NCBI RefSeq assembly: GCF_028613635.1
Contig: NZ_JAQRMY010000001.1
Span: forward strand, 1,282,331-1,346,330
Origin: Devosia sp. ZB163
GTDB lineage: Bacteria; Pseudomonadota; Alphaproteobacteria; Rhizobiales; Devosiaceae
Length of the DNA stretch: 64,000 nt
Direction: 5' to 3'
The position numbers and the translations under genes are program-made. The notes beneath the pieces are model-generated. The model was not told the origin of the DNA and did no database searches. It was given only the letters and a program-made list of their open reading frames with translations. Positions 9,269-17,726 of the stretch are shown piece by piece (the stretch's first letter is position 1; every line of letters begins with the position of its first letter).

Positions 9269-11032
9269 CTATTCTTCGGGCAATCCCGCGAGTCTCAGCC
9301 CCTCGAGCACGGACGCAAGCCGGCTCGGATCGCGCTGCGGCTGCCCGTCCCAGACGCGCTTCACCGTCACGCCGGGCGAGAGCCGCTTCAGCGTCGCGAT
9401 ATGCCGCTTCGCGTCATCCATATGGCCCAGATGCGCGCTGGCCGCCGCCAGCATCCAGAACGTGCACACGAAGCTCGGGTTGGCCGAGGCCGAACGCTTG
9501 GCCCAGCGGAGGGCTTCCTCATAGTCGCCCTTGATCATGTGGGCATGCGAGATCGCCGTCAGCGGCCAGTACCCGCCGTCGAGCGCCGGGCTCAGCCGGA
9601 TCGCATGCTCGCTGTAGGCGATCGCCTTGTCGATGCTGCCCAGGTGCAACTGGGCGATGCCGGCGAACATCATCACCGTCAGGTTGTTGGGGTTGAGCTC
9701 CACCGCCCGCTGGCTGACCTCGAGGCCACGGTCGTAGTCCTTGAGGTTGTGGATCAGCATCATGCTGCACAGGCTGAGGATCACCGCATCGTCGCGGGCA
9801 TGCGCCAGCGCCCGCTCGACGAGCTCGATGCCGCGCGTATGGTCGTCCTCGCCGATCGCCGGCCAGCCCTGCGCCGCCCGGTGCAGCATGGCGTTGCCGG
9901 CATAGACCAGGTAGGTCGGGTTGGTGGGTTCGAACTCGATGGCGCGCAGCAGCAGCGCGATGGCCTCGGCATTGGCCGCTTCCGTCTGCGACAGGTGCAT
10001 CGGCATGGCGCGCAGGTAGAGATCGTAGGCCTCGACGCTGTCCGGCCGCTCGCGCCGCGAACGCTCGATTTCGGCCCAGCGGATCGCCGGCTCGACGATC
10101 GAGGCGACCGTCCCGGTGATGCGGTCCTGGAAATCGAACACGTCCTCGAGCGTGCCGTCGAACTTGTCGGCCCACAGGTGCGCGCCCGTCGTTGCGTCGA
10201 TCAGCTGCGCGGTGATCCTCAGCCGGGTGCCCGCGCGCCGCACGCTGCCTTCGAGCAGGTAGCGCACGCTCAGCTCCTTCGCCACCTGGCGCACGTCGAC
10301 GGCGCGGCCCTTGTAGACGAAGCTCGAGTTGCGGGCGATGACCGCGAAATCCTTGAAGCGGCTGAGCGCCGTGATGATGTCTTCCACCACCCCGTCGGCG
10401 AAGTATTCTTCCTCGCTGTCCCCGCTCATGTTGTCGAAGGGCAGCACCGCTACCGATGGCTTGCGCGGCATGACCGGGCTGGCCCTGCGTCCCCGCGTAT
10501 CCGAACCGCCTTCGGCCACCACTTCGAACACGCGCACCGGCCGGGCGATGTTCTTGAGCTCGCGCTCGCCCAGGTCGAGGAAACCCGCCTTCATGCGGTC
10601 GCGGACTTCGTCGAACACCTTGCCCGAGACGTAGACGCCGCCCGGCTCGGCAATGGCCTGCAGGCGCGCCGCCACATTGATGCCGTCGCCGTAGATGTGG
10701 GTGTCGTCATGCACCACATCGCCCTGGTTGATGCCGATGCGGAAGACCAGCCGCCGGTTGGCCGGCACCTCGGCGTTCCGCTGCTGCATCAGGGCCTGCA
10801 TGGCGAGCGCGGCTTCGACCGCCGATACCGTACTTGGGAACTCGGAGACGATTCCGTCGCCCGCAAGGTCGACAACCCTCCCGCCGTGCCGCTCGAGGAG
10901 CAGGATCACGGCCGTCTGGTGTCCCTTGAGGGCAGCTACCGTGCCGGCTTCGTCAACGCCCACGAGGGCGCTATACCCGGCAACGTCAGCACAAAGCACC
11001 GCAGCTAGGCGGCGCGACAAAACCTGTTCCAT
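9269..11032 (-). CDS. Class III adenylate/guanylate cyclase with TPR region
   Basis: 587 residues. Residues 1-175 form a class III cyclase domain. The two metal-binding aspartates are present (D16 in CADVAGYS, D59 in DLAGDGIV), as is the YGDGINVAARLQ motif with the transition-state Asn/Arg. The middle part (about 190-320) has SVAVLPFDNMSGD...YFADG and YLLEGSVRRAG, a TolB-like module often joined to such cyclases. TPR-like repeats follow to the C terminus (for example AVELNPNNLTVMMFAGIAQ). There are no membrane segments, so it is a soluble cyclase probably regulated through the TPR part. AGGAAG precedes the start. ATP versus GTP specificity is not certain. Confidence 0.92.
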   Translation of the reverse strand: MEQVLSRRLAAVLCADVAGYSALVGVDEAGTVAALKGHQTAVILLLERHGGRVVDLAGDGIVSEFPSTVSAVEAALAMQALMQQRNAEVPANRRLVFRIGINQGDVVHDDTHIYGDGINVAARLQAIAEPGGVYVSGKVFDEVRDRMKAGFLDLGERELKNIARPVRVFEVVAEGGSDTRGRRASPVMPRKPSVAVLPFDNMSGDSEEEYFADGVVEDIITALSRFKDFAVIARNSSFVYKGRAVDVRQVAKELSVRYLLEGSVRRAGTRLRITAQLIDATTGAHLWADKFDGTLEDVFDFQDRITGTVASIVEPAIRWAEIERSRRERPDSVEAYDLYLRAMPMHLSQTEAANAEAIALLLRAIEFEPTNPTYLVYAGNAMLHRAAQGWPAIGEDDHTRGIELVERALAHARDDAVILSLCSMMLIHNLKDYDRGLEVSQRAVELNPNNLTVMMFAGIAQLHLGSIDKAIAYSEHAIRLSPALDGGYWPLTAISHAHMIKGDYEEALRWAKRSASANPSFVCTFWMLAAASAHLGHMDDAKRHIATLKRLSPGVTVKRVWDGQPQRDPSRLASVLEGLRLAGLPEE

Positions 11033-11117
11033 TTCCGCTTCCTAGGCGGAGCCTGCTCGCTCTGTCCAAAAGTAAGTCGTCGGAGCGTTACTTGGAAGTG
11101 GAAACCGACCGAAAGTG

Positions 11118-11528
11118 TTACCGCTCTGTCGGAATCTGCCTGAAATCTGGCAGTTCTCGCAACACCAGCTCCGGTCCGGCGGGAGAATAGACCACAAACA
11201 GCTGCATCGGCGCCGATCCGGTGTTGAGCGTCGAGTGAAAACGACTCTCCGGCACGAACACCGTGCAGCCCGGTCCGACCTTGCGTACCTCCGGCACGCC
11301 CTCCGGCGTTTCGACCATCTGCTCGCCTTCGCCTGATATGACGAAGATGATCTCCTCGGCCCCCGGATGGTTGTGCCGCGTATGACCTTGGCCCGGTGGC
11401 AGGTCCACCACACCCCCCGAGAAATTCCGCGCCCCATTCACCTCCGGCGCCACAGTCAGCGCCAGCCGTCCCCAGTCGAACCCGAACGCACTGACGTCGC
11501 GCGGATAGACGAAGTTGTTCTCGGTCAT
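11118..11528 (-). CDS. Cupin domain protein
   Basis: 136 residues from the ATG at 11528, which follows GAGGAAAAGGAC; an earlier in-frame start 13 codons upstream lies inside repeat sequence. One cupin_2 barrel is visible. Motif 1 is PGQGHTRHNHPGAEEIIFV with the His/His/Glu metal ligands, and motif 2 is CTVFVPESRFHSTLNTG with the final His. Such proteins bind a metal and serve as dioxygenases, isomerases or sugar binders, and substrate cannot be inferred. A family-A repeat separates it from the next upstream gene pair on the same strand. Confidence 0.8.
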   Translation of the reverse strand: MTENNFVYPRDVSAFGFDWGRLALTVAPEVNGARNFSGGVVDLPPGQGHTRHNHPGAEEIIFVISGEGEQMVETPEGVPEVRKVGPGCTVFVPESRFHSTLNTGSAPMQLFVVYSPAGPELVLRELPDFRQIPTER

Positions 11529-11558
11529 GTCCTTTTCCTCATCCCTGGTCCGTTGTCC

Positions 11559-11680
11559 CACCCTCATCCGGCCTGTCGGCCACCTTCTCCCGTCAAGGGA
11601 GAAGGCCCCGCGACTGAGATTGCTGCGGGGTGGCCTTCTCCCCTTGTGGGAGAAGGTGCCCGAAGGGCGGATGAGGGGTG
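11559..11680. repeat. Intergenic palindromic repeat, family A
   Basis: Two arms face each other. The left reads CATCCGGCC-TGTC-GGCC followed by a CTTCTCCC...GGGAGAAG hairpin. The right is the inverse with a GCCC-GAA-GGGC stem. The arms differ in stem sequence but keep base pairing. It sits between the Tm-1-like operon and the cupin gene. Confidence 0.85.
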
Positions 11681-11691
11681 AGCCCCACGCA

Positions 11692-12528
11692 CTATTCCCC
11701 CGTCCTCAACCCCTTGAACCCCTCGACCTGCGCCTTGATGGCCACCTCCACCGGCAGCCGCTCCATCGAGCTCGCGCCATAGAACCCGTGACAGCCCTTC
11801 ACCCGCCCGAGCACGAAGCGCGCATCCTCGGGCATCGCGATCGGCCCGCCATGGCAGAGGACGATCACATCCGGCTTCACGGCCTTGGCCGCCTCCGCGA
11901 TCGCCGCGATCTCGTCGCAGCACTGCTCGAGCGATTTCGCCGCCTTGGCCCCGATGGCCCCGCCGGTCGTCACCCCCATATGCGCCACGACGATATCCGC
12001 GCCCGCGCCGGCCATGGCCCGCGCCTCGTCGGGGTTGAACACATAGGGCGTCGTCAGGAGGTCCAGCCGGTGTGCCTCGGCGATCATGTCGACCTCGAGC
12101 CCGTAGCCCATGCCGGTCTCCTCGAAGCTCTGCCGTATCACCCCGTCGAAGAGCCCGATGGTCGGGAAGTTCTGCACCCCCGAGAACCCCATCGCCTTCA
12201 GCTCTGCGAGAAACTGCGGCATCAGTACGAACGGATCCGTCCCGTTCACGCCCGCCAGCACCGGGGTACGCTTCACCACCGGCAGCACTTCGAGCGCCAT
12301 TTCCTTGACGATCTCGTTGGCGTTGCCATAGGCGAGCAGGCCCGCCGCCGAGCCGCGCCCGGCCATGCGATAGCGTCCCGAATTGTAGATGATGATGAGG
12401 TCGATCCCGCCGGCTTCCTCAGCCTTGGCCGAGATGCCCGTCCCCGCGCCGCCGCCCACGATGGGTTGGCCACGCGCCACCATGTCGTGGAACTTCCTGA
12501 GGATTTCGGCGCGCGCTATCGCTGCCAT
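11692..12528 (-). CDS. Phosphoenolpyruvate hydrolase-like TIM-barrel protein
   Basis: 278 residues with the pattern of the PEP-hydrolase/TIM-barrel signal-transduction family: [45 protein letters not shown] and [11 protein letters not shown]. The same domain forms the C-terminal half of plant and fungal Tm-1-like proteins. In bacteria it is usually encoded next to the Tm-1-like ATP-binding gene, as here. Its start overlaps the upstream gene by 13 bp and it has an AGGAGG ribosome-binding site, so the pair is translationally coupled. The physiological substrate is not established. Confidence 0.85.
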   Translation of the reverse strand: MAAIARAEILRKFHDMVARGQPIVGGGAGTGISAKAEEAGGIDLIIIYNSGRYRMAGRGSAAGLLAYGNANEIVKEMALEVLPVVKRTPVLAGVNGTDPFVLMPQFLAELKAMGFSGVQNFPTIGLFDGVIRQSFEETGMGYGLEVDMIAEAHRLDLLTTPYVFNPDEARAMAGAGADIVVAHMGVTTGGAIGAKAAKSLEQCCDEIAAIAEAAKAVKPDVIVLCHGGPIAMPEDARFVLGRVKGCHGFYGASSMERLPVEVAIKAQVEGFKGLRTGE

Positions 12529-13724
12529 GTGGCCTCCTGTGCCGCAATTTCATTGAATGCCGCGACGGCCGCCGCCGCGAACTCGTGATCGTTGATGTGG
12601 CAGTCGAGCGTGATGAGCTGCCGGTCCTCGTGCCACTGCACACCCCGCTCTATCGCCTCGAACAGAGCCGCATCCGCCTCAGCGTCGCGGAAGGGTCCCC
12701 CCTCGATGTCGAGCGCCGAAACGCCCCTGAGCGGAAGCAGGAACCGCACCGGCCCCACCGCGGCATTGAGCTTGCTGCCGATCCATTCCCCGATCACTCG
12801 GCACTCGTCGACCGTCGTCCGCATCAGCGTCACGTTGGCGTTGTGAGAGTAGAAGAGGCGTTCGGCATAGTGCGCCGGCACGGTCTCGGGCGCCCAGAAG
12901 TTGACCATGTCGCACGCCCCGACCGAGCCCACATAGGGTATCGGCCGGCGCGCCAGGCAATCGAGCCGCTCCGGCCCGGCCGGCAGCACGCCGCCCAGCA
13001 GGTAGTCGCAAACCTCGGTCGTCGTGACGTCGATCAGCCCGGTCACGAGGCCGGAATCGACCAGCATTTCCATTGTCTTGCCGCCGGTCCCCGTGGCGTG
13101 GAACACCAGCGGCTCCACCGCCCCCGCGAGCAGGTCGACGATCTGCGTCACCGCCTTGGTCGTCACCCCGAACATGGTGAGCCCCACGGCGCGCCGGGTC
13201 GCCGGCTCCACTGACGTCGGGTTGGCGCTCATCGCGACGATCGCGAGCGCCGCATTCGAGAGGATAACGCGCGATATCCGGTTGAGCCCGGCAAGGTCGG
13301 TCACCGACGGCATCATCACGATGTCGCTGACCCCGACATAGGGACCGACGTCCCCCGAGGCGAGGGTCGAGACCATCACCTTGGGCAGTCCGATCGGCAG
13401 CTTGCGCATGCCCGCGGTCACGATCGAGGTTCCGCCGCCGCCACCGATGCCGACGATCCCGGCAATATCATCACGTGTTATGACAAATCGCGCGAATGCC
13501 TCCGCCATCCCCGCTACGGCGACACCGCGGTCGTTCCCTTCCAGCAGGTCCGGCGCGCCGAACTTGGCGACATCGGCCGCCCATACTTCGGTCGGAATCG
13601 CCGGCGCCCTGGTGCCGACATCCACCACCACCGGATCGCCGCCCAGCGCACGAATGCGCTCGGCGAGAAAGGCGAGTTCCTCCCCCTTCGTGTCGGCGGT
13701 GCCGACCACGTAGATGCGCTTCAT
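12516..13724 (-). CDS. Tm-1-like ATP-binding domain protein (UPF0261)
   Basis: 402 residues of the UPF0261 family, homologous to the N-terminal half of the tomato Tm-1 resistance protein. Visible family features are the N-terminal [19 protein letters not shown], the glycine-rich [30 protein letters not shown], and [15 protein letters not shown] followed by VTTTEV and DYLLGG. Residues from the last part recur as ALDIEGGPF. The family binds ATP, but the reaction is unknown. A strong GGGAGGGG site precedes the start. It is the first gene of a two-gene operon with the TIM-barrel gene and is divergent from a TetR-type regulator. Confidence 0.88.
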   Translation of the reverse strand: MKRIYVVGTADTKGEELAFLAERIRALGGDPVVVDVGTRAPAIPTEVWAADVAKFGAPDLLEGNDRGVAVAGMAEAFARFVITRDDIAGIVGIGGGGGTSIVTAGMRKLPIGLPKVMVSTLASGDVGPYVGVSDIVMMPSVTDLAGLNRISRVILSNAALAIVAMSANPTSVEPATRRAVGLTMFGVTTKAVTQIVDLLAGAVEPLVFHATGTGGKTMEMLVDSGLVTGLIDVTTTEVCDYLLGGVLPAGPERLDCLARRPIPYVGSVGACDMVNFWAPETVPAHYAERLFYSHNANVTLMRTTVDECRVIGEWIGSKLNAAVGPVRFLLPLRGVSALDIEGGPFRDAEADAALFEAIERGVQWHEDRQLITLDCHINDHEFAAAAVAAFNEIAAQEATWQR

Positions 13725-13857
13725 CGCGCCCCTCCCGGCACGCGCTTTCGCCCCGGTCGCTCTCCTCCCGACCGGGCCGCGCCTGCTCCTTGGCCAAAGT
13801 CATGGCAGACCGGAGGCGGCGTTGCAAAGCATTTTGAGATGTGCGTATCATTTCGAT

Positions 13858-14490
13858 ATGGACGTCTCACAACCTGCCGACCTGCCTGAATCCGAGCCGC
13901 GCGGCGCCCGTGCCCGCACGCGAAAACTCATGCTGGAAACGGCCATTGCCCTGATGCAGAAGGGCGAGACTCCCTCCGTCAGCGACGTCGCCGAGGCCGC
14001 GCAGGTCTCGCGCGCCACCGCCTATCGCTACTTCCCCAGCCAGGCCGCCCTGATCCATGCCGTGGTCGACGAGGGGCTGGGCCCCATCCTCAGCTGGCAG
14101 AGCGCCAGTCCCGACCCCGAGCAGCGCGTCCACGAGCTGCTCGAGCTCACCATGCCGCGCGTCGCCGAGTTCGAGGCCACCTTCAAGGCTGCGCTGAAGC
14201 TCTCGCTCGAGCAGTGGGCCCGCCGCCAGGCTGGGACCCTGGGCGAAGAGCCCCCCTTCAAGCGCGGTCATCGCGTCCACATGCTGCAAATGGCGATCGC
14301 GCCACTCAAGAATAAGCTGCCCGAAGCCAAGTTTCAGCGCCTCGCCAAGGCGTTGTCCCTGGTTTACGGCCTCGAAGTTCTCATTGTTCTCAAAGACTTG
14401 TGGGGACTCGACTTCGATGAGACGAAAGACGTTGCCACCTGGGCTGCTTCGGCGCTTGTGCGTGCCGCAGTCGACGAAGCAGCGGCTTGA
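13858..14490 (+). CDS. TetR/AcrR family transcriptional regulator
   Basis: 210 residues from the ATG at 13858. The open frame continues upstream into the divergent gene, but TetR homology starts only after this codon. The N-terminal helix-turn-helix is clear (ETPSVSDVAEAAQVSRATAY with RYFPSQAALIHAVV, about residues 37-75). The C-terminal ligand domain (about 90-205) matches no family I can name. The gene is divergent from the Tm-1-like operon with a 133-bp shared upstream region, so that operon is its most likely target besides itself. It is also upstream of the sugar operon, which is a less likely target. Confidence 0.85.
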   Translation: MDVSQPADLPESEPRGARARTRKLMLETAIALMQKGETPSVSDVAEAAQVSRATAYRYFPSQAALIHAVVDEGLGPILSWQSASPDPEQRVHELLELTMPRVAEFEATFKAALKLSLEQWARRQAGTLGEEPPFKRGHRVHMLQMAIAPLKNKLPEAKFQRLAKALSLVYGLEVLIVLKDLWGLDFDETKDVATWAASALVRAAVDEAAA

Positions 14491-14538
14491 ATTGGTTGAG
14501 GGAAACGACTTTTCCCGAACCCGCCGAGACTTGCGAAA

Positions 14539-14591
14539 ATGCTAGCATGTTAGCTTGACGAGGCAGGCAAAACGTAGAAACAATACTTGTT
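14539..14591 (+). promoter_or_regulatory. Candidate operator/promoter region of the sugar operon
   Basis: The 347-bp gap 14491-14837 has no convincing gene; a 77-codon frame on the minus strand looks spurious. It contains a 10-bp perfect palindrome ATGCTAGCAT (14539-14548) overlapping a 14-bp imperfect one, GCTAGCATGTTAGC (14541-14554). A further inverted repeat, AACAA-TAC-TTGTT, lies at 14579-14591. These are the only AT-containing dyads before the binding-protein gene and could be operators for a regulator encoded elsewhere. The regulator cannot be named. Confidence 0.45.
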
Positions 14592-14837
14592 AAGACGCAC
14601 GTCGATCAGAAGGAGAGATCAAGTGCGACGGGCGCTGGAGGAGCGCCCTGGCTGGCCGCTTTGGGAGAGGCGATTGCCGGCCGGGAGGGAGGTAACCCCC
14701 GACGTCGCGACCTAAACGGCCTGCCGCATGGCTTGGGAGAGCCTTGGCTGGTCCGCTGCTGAACGCCCCCGGCAATGGAGGAGGGGCTTCGTCCGGCGCT
14801 GCTTGAGCCGGTCGGAAGCGCAAGAGGGAGGACCATT

Positions 14838-16130
14838 ATGCGCACTGTCCATAAGGGCATATTGGCCGGCATCGGCCTTATGCTGGCGTCGAGCACGTCC
14901 GTGCTCGCGCAGGAGCTGACCATCTTCTGGGCCGAATGGGATCCGGCCAACTACCTGCAGGAACTGGTCAACGATTACACCGCCGAGACCGGCGTCACCG
15001 TCACCGTGCAGACCACGCCCTGGTCGGACTTCCAGACCAAGACCTTTGCCGAGCTCAACGCCCAGGGCGATGCCTACGACATGGTCGTGGGCGACAGCCA
15101 GTGGCTGGGCGCCGCCTCCGAGGGCGGCCACTATGTCGACCTGACCAAGTTCATCACCGACAACGGCGTCGACAAGTCGTTCGTGCCCGCCACGCTCCAG
15201 TACTACAGCCTGTACGGCGACAAGTACTGGTCGGTGCCGCTCGAGGGCGACGCCAATGGCTGGGCCTACCGCAAGGACTGGTTCGAGGACCCGACCGAGA
15301 TGGCCAACTTCAAGGCCAAGTACGGCTACGACCTCGGCGTTCCCAAGAACTACAAGGAACTCACCGATATCGCCGAGTTCTTCACCCGGCCCGACGAGAA
15401 CAAGTACGGCGTCGCGCTCTACACCCAGACCTCGTACGACGCCATGGCGATGGGCGTCGAGCAGACCATCTTCACCTGGGGTGGCGATCTGGGCGACTAC
15501 GCCAACAAGAAGGTCACCGGCATCCTCAACTCGCCCCAGAACATCGAGGCGCTCGAGGCTTACCGCAAGCTCTACACCTTTACCCCGCCCAACTGGAACC
15601 AGGCCTTCTTCGTCGAGAACAACCAGGCCTTCACCGAGGGTCTGGTGGCGATGGCGATGAACTACTTCGCCTTCTTCCCGGCGCTGGCCAACGAGGCGAC
15701 CAATCCGCACGCCAAGAGCACCGGCTACTTCGCCAACCCGCCCGGCCCGACCGGGGCCCAGCACGCCGCTCTCGGCGGCCAGGGCATCTCGATCATCAGC
15801 TACTCCAAGAACCAGGAAGAGGCCTACAAATTCCTCCAGTGGTTCATCCGTGACGACGTGCAGCAGAAATGGGCCGACCTGGGCGGCTACACCTGCTCGG
15901 CGGCAGTGCTGAACTCCGAGGGTTTCCTAAAGGCCACGCCGTACAACCAGGCCTTCGCCGACTCCATGAAGATCGTGAAGGACTTCTGGGCCGTGCCGGT
16001 CTTCGCCGACATGCTGTTCCAGATGAACGATCGCCTCCACCCCTACATCACCACGGGTGAGGGCACGGCCAAGGACGCGCTCGATGCGCTGGTCGGCGAC
16101 TGGAACAAGACGCTCGGCAACGACTCCTGA
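14838..16130 (+). CDS. Sugar ABC transporter substrate-binding protein (family 1)
   Basis: 430 residues from the ATG at 14838, preceded by GGGAGGA. It starts with a signal peptide (MRTVHKGILAGIGLMLASS..., cleavage probably after VLAQ). The mature part is a family 1 solute-binding protein: LTIFWAEWDPANYLQELVND, DMVVGDSQWLGAASEGG and a C-terminal EEAYKFLQWFI. It captures sugar in the periplasm for the importer encoded by the next five genes. The ligand cannot be read from sequence; the downstream enzymes point to a sugar or anhydrosugar that is oxidised before cleavage. Confidence 0.92.
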   Translation: MRTVHKGILAGIGLMLASSTSVLAQELTIFWAEWDPANYLQELVNDYTAETGVTVTVQTTPWSDFQTKTFAELNAQGDAYDMVVGDSQWLGAASEGGHYVDLTKFITDNGVDKSFVPATLQYYSLYGDKYWSVPLEGDANGWAYRKDWFEDPTEMANFKAKYGYDLGVPKNYKELTDIAEFFTRPDENKYGVALYTQTSYDAMAMGVEQTIFTWGGDLGDYANKKVTGILNSPQNIEALEAYRKLYTFTPPNWNQAFFVENNQAFTEGLVAMAMNYFAFFPALANEATNPHAKSTGYFANPPGPTGAQHAALGGQGISIISYSKNQEEAYKFLQWFIRDDVQQKWADLGGYTCSAAVLNSEGFLKATPYNQAFADSMKIVKDFWAVPVFADMLFQMNDRLHPYITTGEGTAKDALDALVGDWNKTLGNDS

Positions 16131-16194
16131 CGGAGTCCCGACCACGGACCGGGGCGCGTCCCCGGTCCTCATCTATCGACATCAGGGGGTAAGA

Positions 16195-17091
16195 TTGGCT
16201 GTCCTTGCGACGCTCGATTCCGGTTCCCGGGCCGCCGCGCGGGGCTGGAGCGACCTGGCGATACGGAATGCGTTCATCCTTCCGACCATCGCCTTTCTCA
16301 TCGTGTTCAACATCTTCCCGCTGATCTATTCGCTCGGCTTCTCTTTCACCGAGTATCGCGTCTCGCTGCAGAAACCCGCCGAGTTCGTCGGGCTGCAGAA
16401 CTACGCGGATCTGCTCTCCGATCCGGCCATCTGGCGCAGCTTCACCACCACCGCGCAGTACGTCATCGTCTCCGTCGGCGGACAGATGATCGTCGGCTTC
16501 GGCCTCGCCCTGCTGCTCAACCGGCCCTTCAAGTTCAAGGGTCTCGTGACGACGCTCCTGATGCTGCCCATGATGCTGTCGCCGGCCGTCGTCGGGCTGT
16601 TCTGGAAGCTGCTCTACGACCCCTCCTGGGGGCCCATCAACTATGCGCTGGGCATCGGCAAGTTCGAGTGGCTGAGCAACCGCGTCAACGCCCTGTTCGC
16701 CGTTGCCATCACCGATATCTGGATGTGGTCGCCCTTCGTCATGCTGCTCTCGCTGGCCGGCCTCTCGGCCATTCCCAAGAGCCTCTACGAGGCCGCAGCG
16801 ATCGATCGCGCCAGCTGGTGGTACACGTTCCGCCGCATCACCCTGCCGCTGGTCTCGCCGCTGCTGCTGATCGCCCTGATCTTCCGCACCATGGAAGCCT
16901 TCAAGGCCTTCGACCTGCCCTTCATCATGTCGACCGCCAGCGTCGAAACCATCGCCATCAAGCTCTACCAGATGGCCTTCCAGGGCTGGGACACCGGCCG
17001 CGCCTCGGCGCTCGCCTACATCGTCCTGATCGTCGTCGTCTGCATCACCAACATCTACGTCAAATACCTCAACCGGGCGAAGGAGCGCTGA
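16195..17091 (+). CDS. Sugar ABC transporter permease 1 (TTG start)
   Basis: 298 residues. The start is taken as TTG at 16195 because AGGGGG lies 5 bases upstream and homology begins soon after; no ATG or GTG fits, and the frame upstream overlaps the preceding gene. About six membrane segments are present. The cytoplasmic EAA loop is EAAAIDRASWWYTFRRITLP, which docks the ATPase. The fold is the MalF/UgpA-type permease family. Its stop overlaps the ATG of the DUF559 frame (TGATG) rather than the second permease, because of the cassette inserted between them. Confidence 0.92.
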   Translation: MAVLATLDSGSRAAARGWSDLAIRNAFILPTIAFLIVFNIFPLIYSLGFSFTEYRVSLQKPAEFVGLQNYADLLSDPAIWRSFTTTAQYVIVSVGGQMIVGFGLALLLNRPFKFKGLVTTLLMLPMMLSPAVVGLFWKLLYDPSWGPINYALGIGKFEWLSNRVNALFAVAITDIWMWSPFVMLLSLAGLSAIPKSLYEAAAIDRASWWYTFRRITLPLVSPLLLIALIFRTMEAFKAFDLPFIMSTASVETIAIKLYQMAFQGWDTGRASALAYIVLIVVVCITNIYVKYLNRAKER

Positions 17092-17726
17092 TGATGACCC
17101 AGCCTCCGAGCGTGCAGCAATCGCCTCCCTCCCCCTTGAGGGGAGGGATCGAGGGAGGGGGTGGTTCTGTTGATCACCGCCCGACCCCCACCCCCCACCC
17201 CTCTCTTCCAGGGGGAGCGGAGCCCGCCGACGCCATCTTCTCCAATGCGCGCCATCTCCGCACCAGGAGCGTCGCCTCAGCCCGCCGCCTGCGCACCGGC
17301 GCAACCGTCCCCGAACGCCACATGTGGAGGCTGCTGCGGTCATTCTCTGGCCGCCGTTTCCGCCGACAGGTTCCGTTCGGACCGTTCGTGGTCGACTTCG
17401 CGTGCCACCAGGTCGGTCTGATCATCGAACTGGACGGGGAAACGCATTTCGATACCGAGGCCATCGAGCGCGATCGGCACCGCACGGCTTGGTTGAACGC
17501 AGCCGGCTATCACGTCCTGCGCTTCACCAACGGTGACATCATCACCAACGCCCAGGGTGTCTGGACCACCATCAACGCCGCCCTCAACACCTCGCCCCCC
17601 TCCCCCTTGAGGGGAGGGGCCGGGGGTGGGGGTCCATCAGTGATAACCGCACCACCCCCTCCCTCTATCCCTCCCCTCAAGGGGGAGGGAGGCGATGGGG
17701 TCGCAACAGCCGAGGGGAAATCCTGA
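17091..17726 (+). CDS. DUF559 (endonuclease-like) protein inside an inverted-repeat cassette
   Basis: 211 residues. Residues 54-166 match the DUF559 family, related to Vsr/PD-(D/E)XK-type nucleases: RRLRTGATVPERHMWRLLR, FRRQVPFGPFVVDFACH, LIIELDGETHF and GYHVLRFTNGDI. Candidate catalytic acids are E75, D102, E113 and D115. Residues 11-40 and about 168-205 are translated repeat DNA (PPSPLRGG and IPPLKGEGG), low-complexity and unlikely to fold. The start overlaps permease 1 (TGATG) and the stop overlaps permease 2 (TGATG), so it is embedded in the importer operon without a frame break. It has no evident role in sugar transport. Confidence 0.85.
   Translation: MMTQPPSVQQSPPSPLRGGIEGGGGSVDHRPTPTPHPSLPGGAEPADAIFSNARHLRTRSVASARRLRTGATVPERHMWRLLRSFSGRRFRRQVPFGPFVVDFACHQVGLIIELDGETHFDTEAIERDRHRTAWLNAAGYHVLRFTNGDIITNAQGVWTTINAALNTSPPSPLRGGAGGGGPSVITAPPPPSIPPLKGEGGDGVATAEGKS
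17121..17222. repeat. Family B repeat, left flank of the DUF559 cassette
   Basis: The outer 46 bp (17121-17166) is the inverted copy of 17651-17696 with one mismatch (C versus A at the 31st base). The inner part reads on into a second CCCCACCCC...GGGGG arm that is more degraded. It encodes PPSPLRGGIEGGGG in the DUF559 frame. Confidence 0.9.
17592..17696. repeat. Family B repeat, right flank of the DUF559 cassette
   Basis: A complete family-B unit in opposite orientation to the left flank. The outer arm is 17651-17696; the inner arm carries GGGGGTCCATCAGTGA, shared with the copy at 8.2 kb. It ends 29 bp before the start of permease 2. No target-site duplication could be recognised outside the two flanks. 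Confidence 0.9.

Noticed and set aside
13832-13860. Near-palindrome GATGTGCGTATC before the TetR gene
   Set aside because: Mismatched centre and close to the start codon; suggestive only, too weak to list as an operator.
14590-14823. 77-codon minus-strand frame in the sugar operon leader
   Set aside because: Pro/Arg/Ser-rich and without a ribosome-binding site; the region looks regulatory.
17091-17726. Target-site duplication around the DUF559 cassette
   Set aside because: Flanks outside the 46-bp arms (GTGCAGCA and GGGGTCGC) do not repeat each other, so the insertion mechanism cannot be called from this copy.
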